DNA of 64,000 bases from Rhodopirellula halodulae. GTDB taxonomy: Bacteria > Planctomycetota > Planctomycetia > Pirellulales > Pirellulaceae. Of this stretch, positions 57,624 to 64,000 are shown piece after piece. The notes below the pieces were generated by a model that worked only from the letters and a program-made list of their open reading frames with translations, did no database searches and had not been told where the DNA came from. The stretch lies in assembly GCF_020966775.1 (NCBI RefSeq), contig NZ_JAJKFV010000004.1, positions 339,426 through 403,425 on the forward strand, written 5' to 3'. The translations under genes were made by a program, and so were the position numbers. Numbering within the stretch: the stretch's first letter is position 1; every line of letters starts with the position of its first letter.

Positions 57624-58078
57624 GAGCTGAGATTCCGAACGACCGCCGCGGCGGCCCAAAAAAGACACCATCCGACCACCACATTGGTCCCGAGCAGCAC
57701 CGAACTGGCCAGCATCCGCCCCTGCGAAGCGAAAATCGCGGTTTCGCCGATCAGGGTGCTGAACGTGGTCAAACTCCCCAGGGCACCGATCCGAATCGCC
57801 ATCAGCGTTCGCGGATGGGTCCAGAAAACGCCCCAAGAGGATGCGAACCAATCTGTCCCCGCGAGACTCTCGGATTGCAGCCAGATTTCCGTGAACTGGT
57901 AAATTCCGCCCAACGCGAAACACCCCAGCAGGTTCGCCAGCGTCGTTCCGACTGATCCGTGCAGTGTCAGCCATCCGCTTAGCGGGGCAGAAACCACCGC
58001 CAACGTGATCAGGTAGCGAATCACCGCCCCAATGGAGCCTCCCAGGGCAATCGCAAGCAGGTCTGAAACGTGGGTCAT
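57620..58078 (-). CDS. crcB: Fluoride ion channel CrcB (Fluc)
   Basis: ATG 58078 gives 152 residues. Four membrane helices and the family marks GGSIGAVIRYLI, GTTLANLLGCFALG and GSLTTFSTLIGE are all present; the TTFST segment binds the central Na+ and lines the pores. CrcB dimers export fluoride and protect the cell. The stop overlaps the start of the YCF48-like gene, so the two are translated together, an unexpected pairing. No fluoride riboswitch is evident in the 148 bases upstream. Confidence 0.94.
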   Translation of the reverse strand: MTHVSDLLAIALGGSIGAVIRYLITLAVVSAPLSGWLTLHGSVGTTLANLLGCFALGGIYQFTEIWLQSESLAGTDWFASSWGVFWTHPRTLMAIRIGALGSLTTFSTLIGETAIFASQGRMLASSVLLGTNVVVGWCLFWAAAAVVRNLSS

Positions 58079-58225
58079 TGAGGTCAGTTCCGCGTTTTCG
58101 CCATTGCCAGCAAGGGCTGAGGAATTTACGTTGGAAGGTCCTAGCTTCGGAAGTTTTTCGCGACCGAAGCAAGGTCCATTTCGACGCTTTTCGAATCCCA
58201 CTCCGTCCCCAGCAGTCAACCAACG

Positions 58226-60019
58226 ATGAGTACCGCTTCGAGCTCTTCCAACGCCAACGCCGCGAAAGGCGACCAGCAACCGATGAACGGAGCCGATGTC
58301 CTCGTCAAATCGTTGGTCGATCACGACGTGGAAGTGCTGTTTGCCTACCCCGGTGGCTGCAGCATGCCGATGCACCAAGCCCTAACCCGATACGGCGATT
58401 CGATCCGCACCATCCTGCCTCGCCACGAGCAGGGCGGTGCCTTTGCCGCGCAAGGTTACGCTCGCAGCACGGGTAAAATTGGCGTCGTGATGGCCACCAG
58501 CGGCCCCGGTGCGACCAACTTGGTGACCGCCATCGCGGACGCGAAACTCGACAGCATTCCAATGCTGTGCATCACCGGCCAAGTCCCCACGGGTGCGATC
58601 GGAACCGACGCGTTCCAAGAAACCCCGATGGTGGAAATCTGCCGCGGAATCACCAAACACCACTACCTCGTGACCGACTTGGCGGACCTGCCTCGCGTCA
58701 TGAAGGAAGCCTTCCACGTGGCCACCAGCGGTCGCCCCGGACCGGTTTTGGTGGACATGCCCAAAGACGTTCAATTGGGCAACTTCCCCGTGGACATGGA
58801 TCCTGAGATGGATCTGCCCGGCTACAACCCGGCTCCTCCCGTGGTCGCCACGGAAACCATCAAACAGATGGCCGCCGCGATCAAACTGGCTCGTCGTCCC
58901 GTGATCTACGCCGGTGGCGGGATCATCTCGGGCGAAGCCAGCGAAGAGCTTCGCGAATTGATCCAAAAGACCGGCATCCCAACCGTGACCACCATCATGG
59001 GTCTGGGTGCTGTGTCACCGGATGATCCTCGTTCGCTGGATTGGCTGGGTATGCACGGTGCCGCCTACGCCAACTACGCCGTTCGAGATTGCGATTTGCT
59101 GATCGCATTGGGCGTGCGTTTCGATGACCGAGTGACTGGCAAAGTGGAAGCTTTCGCGAAAGACGCGAAGATCATCCACGTTGACATCGATTCGTCCGAG
59201 CTGAACAAGAACAAACAAGCCCACATTCCCGTTCGCGGCGACGTGAAGCAGGTCTTGCAAGCTCTCAACCCAATCGTGGAAGCCCCGCAAATCGAGTCTT
59301 GGCAGAAAACCTGCACGGATCTAAAAGCCAAGTACCCGCTGAAGTACGACAACTCGTTCGATGGGATCTTGCAACAACACGCCATCGCAACGCTCAGCAA
59401 GCTGACCGAGGATCGCGAAACCTACGTCAGCGTCGGCGTGGGCCAACACCAAATGTGGGCCGCCCAATTCTTCAAGTTCCGTCAACCACGGACTTGGATG
59501 AGCAGCTCCGGACTCGGCACGATGGGCTTCGGTTTGCCAGCCGCCATGGGCGTGCAAGCGGCTCACCCGGGTGCGTTGGTCATCGACATCGATGGCGACG
59601 GCAGCTTCCAGATGAACATCCAAGAACTCGCCACGTGCTTCTGCGAAGAACTGCCCGTGAAAGTTCTGTTGCTGAACAACCAGCACTTGGGCATGGTGGT
59701 CCAGTGGGAAGACCGGTTCATGGATCGCAACCGCGCTCACACGTACTTGGGTCCCATCCACCACGACGAAGCCAAGGGCAAAAGCACCGCGGACCGCTTC
59801 GAGTACGCGAGTGACCGTTACCCGAACTTCGTGCAGATCGCCAAAGGCTACGGTTGCGGTGCCGCCACGGTTAAAAAGAAAGCCGACCTGGAAGGTGCCC
59901 TGCAAGAAATGATTGACTACAACGGTCCGTTCTTGCTGGACGTCGAAGTGCCTTACCAAGAACACGTGTTGCCGATGATCCCCGGTGGTTTGACCGTGGA
60001 CGACATGCTCCTGGACTGA
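58226..60019 (+). CDS. ilvB: Acetolactate synthase large subunit
   Basis: ATG 58226 gives 597 residues. The TPP glutamate is in [17 protein letters not shown], the FAD/central domain carries [11 protein letters not shown], and the C-terminal TPP motif is [15 protein letters not shown] through [15 protein letters not shown]. It condenses two pyruvates (or pyruvate with 2-ketobutyrate) in branched-chain amino-acid synthesis. A regulatory subunit gene (ilvH) is not seen next to it. The accD gene follows after eight bases. Confidence 0.96.
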   Translation: MSTASSSSNANAAKGDQQPMNGADVLVKSLVDHDVEVLFAYPGGCSMPMHQALTRYGDSIRTILPRHEQGGAFAAQGYARSTGKIGVVMATSGPGATNLVTAIADAKLDSIPMLCITGQVPTGAIGTDAFQETPMVEICRGITKHHYLVTDLADLPRVMKEAFHVATSGRPGPVLVDMPKDVQLGNFPVDMDPEMDLPGYNPAPPVVATETIKQMAAAIKLARRPVIYAGGGIISGEASEELRELIQKTGIPTVTTIMGLGAVSPDDPRSLDWLGMHGAAYANYAVRDCDLLIALGVRFDDRVTGKVEAFAKDAKIIHVDIDSSELNKNKQAHIPVRGDVKQVLQALNPIVEAPQIESWQKTCTDLKAKYPLKYDNSFDGILQQHAIATLSKLTEDRETYVSVGVGQHQMWAAQFFKFRQPRTWMSSSGLGTMGFGLPAAMGVQAAHPGALVIDIDGDGSFQMNIQELATCFCEELPVKVLLLNNQHLGMVVQWEDRFMDRNRAHTYLGPIHHDEAKGKSTADRFEYASDRYPNFVQIAKGYGCGAATVKKKADLEGALQEMIDYNGPFLLDVEVPYQEHVLPMIPGGLTVDDMLLD

Positions 60020-60027
60020 TCCCGAAC

Positions 60028-60969
60028 GTGGAAATGGAACCCGCATTGGAAAACCCCGCCGTGGAAAAGAACGGGCAATCGTCCCCCACTCCGTCATCGG
60101 CCGCCGCCGAATCGCAAGCCACCGCCACTGCCACCCCCAACCGTCCCGCTCCCAACACAGCGGGCAATCGGAAAAAGGGTGTGCCCGAAGGCGTGTGGCG
60201 CAAATGTGATTCCTGCGGGGCGTCGCTGTTCTACAAAGAGGTTCAGCAACGCCTGAACGTCTGCCCCCAGTGCGATCACCATTTCTACGTCAGCGCTTGG
60301 GAACGTGTCGCACATGTGCTGGACGATGGCACGTTCGAACCGATGAACGAGCAACTGCGTCCGCTCGACCCACTGGAATTTCGCGATCGACGTGCCTACG
60401 CCGAACGCTTGGTGGGCGAACAAAAACGCACCGGACTGACCGACGCGGTGCTCACCGGAACCGGCATGATCCGCGCCCGACGAGTCGCTTTCGCGGTCAC
60501 CGACAGTGCCTTCATCATGGGCAGCATGGGATCCGTCGTCGGCGAACGTTTGACTCGCTTGGTCGAACGTGCCACCAAGCAAAACCTGCCGTTGATCATC
60601 ATCAGCGCCTCGGGTGGTGGGGCTCGGATGCACGAAGGCATTCTGTCGCTGATGCAAATGGCCAAAGTCTCCGCCGCGTTGTCACGTTATCACTCCGCCG
60701 GCGGTCTGTTCATCAGCGTTTTGACCAACCCGACCATGGGTGGCGTCGCCGCCAGCTTTGCTTCGTTGGGGGATTTGGTCTTCGCTGAACCCAAAGCCTT
60801 GATCGGCTTCGCCGGTCCGCGAACGATCAAGGCCACCATCGGGATCGAATTGCCCGAAGGCTTTCAAACCAGCGAGTTCTTGCTGGAACACGGTTACATC
60901 GACCGCATCGTTCACCGCAAATCGCTGAAGACGGAAATCGCCACCGCCATCGATTACTGTGGGAAATGA
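60028..60969 (+). CDS. accD: Acetyl-CoA carboxylase carboxyltransferase beta subunit
   Basis: The frame starts at GTG 60028 (313 residues), ATG 60034 being close by. After a Pro/Ala-rich leader of 45 residues comes the zinc ribbon CDSC...CPQC (residues 55-80), then the carboxyltransferase core with [18 protein letters not shown] and [12 protein letters not shown]. It works with AccA, AccB and AccC in the cytosol to make malonyl-CoA for fatty acids. It lies between ilvB and a protein kinase gene in an apparent operon. Confidence 0.96.
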   Translation: MEMEPALENPAVEKNGQSSPTPSSAAAESQATATATPNRPAPNTAGNRKKGVPEGVWRKCDSCGASLFYKEVQQRLNVCPQCDHHFYVSAWERVAHVLDDGTFEPMNEQLRPLDPLEFRDRRAYAERLVGEQKRTGLTDAVLTGTGMIRARRVAFAVTDSAFIMGSMGSVVGERLTRLVERATKQNLPLIIISASGGGARMHEGILSLMQMAKVSAALSRYHSAGGLFISVLTNPTMGGVAASFASLGDLVFAEPKALIGFAGPRTIKATIGIELPEGFQTSEFLLEHGYIDRIVHRKSLKTEIATAIDYCGK

Positions 60970-60972
60970 CCC

Positions 60973-61893
60973 ATGGGTCTGCTCGATTCCATCAAGGGAG
61001 CGTTCTCCAAAGGCGGTGGCGGCGGTTCGCTGAAACGGATCGACGTCGAAAAACGTTTTGAACGTTCTCGTACCGCGGCAACCGGGACGATGAGCAACTT
61101 CTTCGTTGCTTATGACTTGGAACGCAAAGAGAACGTCGGGGTCAAAATCCTCGACCCCGAGAAGTACGAGCTGTTTGAAAATCGCTTCAAAGGTCTGAAC
61201 AAACCATCCGAAGGCGAGATCGCGATGCAGATGCAGCATCCGCTGATCGTGAAGACCTACGAACACGGCATCACGGCCAAGAACCAACGCATCCTGGTGA
61301 TGGAATACATCGCCGGTGCGGGTATCCAAGACGTGATTGTTCGCAAGAAACGTGACGTCATCGACGGCAAAGAAATGCTGCTGATGCGCGAGATGGCCGA
61401 GTCGCTGGCCTACGTCCACGAACAAGGATTCATCCACCGCGACGTCTGCCCTCGCAACTTCATTTGCACACCGCCGGTGGAAGGTGAAACAACCGCGTCC
61501 GGTGTTCGCCTGATCGACTTTGGGCTGACGGTTCCCGCGACGCCACCGTTCATGGCTCCAGGTAACCGAACCGGCACACCGCTTTACATGAGTCCCGAGA
61601 TTGTCCGCCGTCGTGCGACGGACAAACGAGTCGACGTGTTTTCGTTGGGGGTCACGTTCTACTGTTTGCTGACCTTCCAGCACCCTTGGCAGGGTGAGAT
61701 CGTCAGCGGACGTGCGGCGCTTCAACACGACACGCAAGAAGCCACACCGATCCTGGAACGTCGCGACGACATCCATCCCAAAGTCGCTCGCGTGATCACA
61801 CGTATGATCGAACCCAACGTCGACAATCGACTGCCATCGATCAAAGAGTTCCTCACTCAAATGCGCGGCATCGACTCCGCCTACGTCTCGTAG
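60973..61893 (+). CDS. Serine/threonine protein kinase, planctomycete type
   Basis: ATG 60973 lies three bases after the accD stop and gives 306 residues. The phosphate-binding loop is atypical, but Lys58 (VGVKIL), Glu, HRD (155-157), DFG (182-184) and the SPE of the activation segment are present. The catalytic loop reads HRDVCPRN, so the usual Lys two after Asp is Cys159. There is no membrane anchor or C-terminal sensor domain. It would phosphorylate cytosolic proteins; its neighbours suggest a link to metabolism, but this is only context. Confidence 0.85.
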   Translation: MGLLDSIKGAFSKGGGGGSLKRIDVEKRFERSRTAATGTMSNFFVAYDLERKENVGVKILDPEKYELFENRFKGLNKPSEGEIAMQMQHPLIVKTYEHGITAKNQRILVMEYIAGAGIQDVIVRKKRDVIDGKEMLLMREMAESLAYVHEQGFIHRDVCPRNFICTPPVEGETTASGVRLIDFGLTVPATPPFMAPGNRTGTPLYMSPEIVRRRATDKRVDVFSLGVTFYCLLTFQHPWQGEIVSGRAALQHDTQEATPILERRDDIHPKVARVITRMIEPNVDNRLPSIKEFLTQMRGIDSAYVS

Positions 61894-61925
61894 GAAACGG
61901 CTTCGCCGTCGCCTCCGGTTCGCCT

Positions 61926-62671
61926 GTAGGCCCGATCCCACCGGAAAACAACCTTCGTGCCCGCCGCACTGTAAACCAAACCGCACCGTGTAGGTCCGGT
62001 TCCACCGGACTAAAGCGTTCTTGCCCAAGCAAACGACAAGCTTTCCACCACACATTCTCACCCGCACCCTGCACATTACGCTCTCCGGCAATCCAACCCG
62101 GGCAAGCAAACAGTTGAGGACAACTGTTCTACAAACGCTCCCGCGTCACCCCCGTAGGTTGGCCACTCTTGGCCGACACGCACCATGTAGGTCCGGTTCC
62201 ACCGGACAAAAACGTCCTTGCCCAACGCACGAACAGTAAACCGGACCAACGCAAAGTCCCGGCAGTCACGCGCCATCGCTCCCTCCCACACCATTCGCCT
62301 CACGCTCTCCGGCAATCCAACCCGGGCAAGCAAACAGTTGAGGACAACTGTTCTACAAACGCTCCCGCGTCACCCCCGTAGGTTGGCCACTCCTGGCCGG
62401 CACGCACCGTCACCCTCCAATCAACCGTAGGTCCGGTTCCACCGGACAAAAACGCCCTTACCCAACGCACGAACAGTAAACCGGACCAAGGCAAAGTCCC
62501 GGCAACCACGCACCATCACTGCCTCTCACACCATTCGCCTCACGCTCTCCGGCGATCCAACCCGGGCACACAAACAGTTGAGGACAACTGTTCCACAATC
62601 GCTTCCGCGTCACCCCCGTAGGTTGGCCACTCTTGGCCGACACGCACTATGTAGGTCCGGTTCCACCGGAC
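61926..62671. repeat. Second composite tandem array of GTAG hairpins
   Basis: The 902-base gap 61894-62795 repeats the layout of 52.7 kb. A degenerate family B starts at 61926 and B at 61990-62010. Then three units follow: D inverted (62109-62132, 62333-62356, 62573-62596), C forward (62154-62178, 62378-62402, 62618-62642) and B forward (62187-62207, 62427-62447, 62651-62671), with spacings of 224 and 240. A decayed family E (CCGGACCAACGCAAAGTCCCGG) follows each of the first two. The last D has a CCAC end (GTGG on the minus strand). Confidence 0.92.
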
Positions 62672-62795
62672 ACGGCGGTTCGTTCCCGACACGGCTGCAA
62701 CGCATGCTTTAGACTGATGGCCATTCGGTGATTCATCGCCGATCTCTCACCCGCCATCAACGCTCCCCACGTGCCCATCTTTCTTCGGTCTCCTC

Positions 62796-63704
62796 ATGTG
62801 CAACCGTCGTGACTTCCTCGCCCGTTCTTTGGCCGCCACATCGCTCGCCACCATTGCGACGCCATCGTTGATCGCTCAAGACGACACCGGCGACGCGCCG
62901 CGTTTTCCCATTTGCGTGTTCACCAAACCGCTCAACTCCATGAGCTTTGACAACATGGCATTGAAACTGGCGGAGGCTGGCTTTGATGGCGTCGAGGCAA
63001 CCGTTCGCAAAGGTGGCAACGTGCTGCCCGAAAACGCTGCGGAGAAGCTGCCGGACATGCACCGTTCGATGCAAGCTCACAACATGGAAATCACGTTGAT
63101 CACAACGGACATTGCCAGTCTGGACGATCCGCACTGTGAGACGATTCTGAAGACCGCTGCGGATCTGGGCATCCAACGATTCCGCATGCGATATGGAAAA
63201 TACAATCGCAACCAACCGATCCCGTTGCAACTCGACCGTTGGAAACGTCAGTTCGCAAAACTGGCCGAGTTCTGCGAAAAGGTGGGCATTCAAGCCCTGT
63301 ATCAAAACCATGCCGGCGAGCAATACATGGGGGCCGCGATTTGGGATCTCGATCGGGTCCTAGGAGACATCTCACCGGATCACATCGGTGTCGTGTATGA
63401 CATTCGGCACGCCCAAGTCGAAGGCGGGATGAGCTGGCCGGTGACCTGGAAAATGATCCAGCCCCGCGTCCGCATGCTGTACGTCAAAGACTACCGTTGG
63501 GACGGAAATCGGGTGGAGAACGTTCCGCTCGGCGAAGGCTTGGTGAACCCAAAGTTCTTCGAGATGGTCCGCACCAGCGACCTTCGTTGCCCTGTGTCGC
63601 TGCACGAAGAATACCTGGACCATCGGGATCCCGATTTGGTTCCTCAGCATTTGCATGCCATGCAGCGTGATCTGAAAGTTTTGCAAAATCATCTCCGCGG
63701 GTGA
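62796..63704 (+). CDS. Tat-exported TIM-barrel protein (sugar phosphate isomerase/epimerase-like)
   Basis: ATG 62796 gives 302 residues. The N-terminus MCNRRDFLARSLAATSLA is a twin-arginine signal, so the protein is folded before export. The rest is an AP-endonuclease-2-like (xylose isomerase-like) barrel with AEAGFDGVEATVR, LYQNHAGEQ, GVVYDIRHAQVEGG and VKDYRW; Glu/His/Asp metal ligands typical of this family are plausible in those segments. In planctomycetes such enzymes act on sugars or inositols outside the cytoplasm. The substrate is unknown. Confidence 0.87.
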   Translation: MCNRRDFLARSLAATSLATIATPSLIAQDDTGDAPRFPICVFTKPLNSMSFDNMALKLAEAGFDGVEATVRKGGNVLPENAAEKLPDMHRSMQAHNMEITLITTDIASLDDPHCETILKTAADLGIQRFRMRYGKYNRNQPIPLQLDRWKRQFAKLAEFCEKVGIQALYQNHAGEQYMGAAIWDLDRVLGDISPDHIGVVYDIRHAQVEGGMSWPVTWKMIQPRVRMLYVKDYRWDGNRVENVPLGEGLVNPKFFEMVRTSDLRCPVSLHEEYLDHRDPDLVPQHLHAMQRDLKVLQNHLRG

Positions 63705-63715
63705 ACTGGCCGCCG

Positions 63716-63732
63716 GCGATGTCCCACATCGC
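63716..63732. repeat. Short hairpin after the TIM-barrel gene
   Basis: Arms GCGATGT (63716-63722) and ACATCGC (63726-63732) enclose CCC, 12 bases after the stop. There is no T-run. Confidence 0.5.
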
Positions 63733-63910
63733 AGAAGGGGGAAACGCACCTGGTAGGACAGGCAGACCGGCTGTTGCACGGGCGAATGTAATAACCGGAG
63801 CGATTGCTCTTCGGCTGTTGGACTGGTTGGAGTGGAACACGGACCCGCCGTTTATGCCCAACGCAGGACCGCGGAGCGATCCGCGACAATCCGTAGTGGT
63901 CGTTCCGGAT

Positions 63911-64000
63911 CTATGTGTCATGCTGCGGATAGAGCGACTTGAGTTTGACTCGCGCATCTTCGGTGGTGAATCTCCAATTTGTGCCACGCTTTTTTGCGTT
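63911..64000 (-). mobile_element. C-terminal end of an IS630-like transposase, cut by window edge
   Basis: The minus strand is open from the right edge to TAG at 63911-63913 and reads ...KKRGTNWRFTTEDARVKLKSLYPQHDT. The NWxFTTxDARxKLxxLYP ending is one I recognise from IS630-family transposases. The first part and the other IS end lie outside the window. Just beyond the stop, small palindromes occur (ATCCG..CGGAT at 63889-63911 and CGCGGA-GCGA-TCCGCG at 63870-63885), which may be part of the element end. Confidence 0.65.

Noticed and set aside
57624..58223. 200-codon N-terminal extension of the YCF48-like protein
   Set aside because: It overlaps crcB on the same strand in another frame, looks random, and the true start overlaps the crcB stop by ATGA with a signal peptide after it.
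58079..58225. Possible fluoride riboswitch before crcB (GGCAATGGCG on the minus strand)
   Set aside because: The conserved GGNGATGGNGTTCGCC core and the downstream pairing segment are not present.
52755..62671. CRISPR array
   Set aside because: Repeats are palindromic hairpins of several families with long, similar linkers, not short direct repeats with unique spacers, and no cas genes are near.

Overview
The window reads as chromosomal DNA of a Rhodopirellula-like planctomycete (Pirellulales). The evidence is the set of lineage-typical families: two formylglycine-dependent sulfatases, a DUF1501 protein paired with a planctomycete cytochrome c/DUF1549/DUF1553 protein, many exported proteins with planctomycete-type signal peptides, weak ribosome binding sites, frequent GTG/TTG starts, and intergenic spaces full of short palindromic repeats. 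No rRNA, CRISPR array, phage or plasmid backbone is visible. One tRNA (Pro, GGG) is present, and the tail of an IS630-like transposase enters from the right edge.

Left part (1-20 kb). A truncated sulfatase and an exported protein precede a four-gene plus-strand cluster at 4.2-9.6 kb: CobW-type GTPase, CzcO-like flavoprotein with a cysteine-rich tail, FeoB-like GTPase/transporter with a cysteine-rich gate insert, and a second CobW-type GTPase with a histidine-rich loop. It looks like a metal acquisition and delivery unit, and both CobW genes have palindromes just upstream. A second sulfatase, a DUF1501/PSD1 pair and an Abhydrolase_9-type membrane hydrolase follow on the minus strand, then an exported or scaffold-like SHOCT protein.

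Middle (20-48 kb). A pectate lyase, the tRNA and an M28 glutaminyl-cyclase-like enzyme lead into an overlapping operon (24.1-30.7 kb): cyclic-nucleotide-binding/4Fe-4S protein, cytochrome b-like membrane protein, ten-heme cytochrome c, ATPase and a partner protein, apparently a respiratory or redox-sensing electron-transfer complex. Then come an exported 681-residue protein, a BON-domain protein, RlmN, a lipoprotein, a cysteine-repeat secreted protein with a strong terminator, a RegB/RegA-type redox two-component system, a UvrB/UvrC-motif protein, ArfB, a PQQ-like beta-propeller, a VWA protein, a YggS-family protein, a serine hydrolase and a DUF3859 protein.

Right part (47.5-64 kb). PurA, transketolase, a secretin-N-like exported protein, a polytopic membrane protein, a large YCF48/BNR beta-propeller translationally coupled to the fluoride channel CrcB, then an acetolactate synthase, AccD and protein kinase run, and a Tat-exported TIM-barrel protein.

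The most striking non-coding signal is a set of at least five short hairpin families that nearly all begin with GTAG, the signature of REP elements handled by RAYT (Y1/IS200-like) transposases. They show compensatory arm changes and build composite tandem arrays of about 225 bp at 52.7-53.5 and 62.0-62.7 kb, and of about 110 bp at 18.7-18.9 kb.
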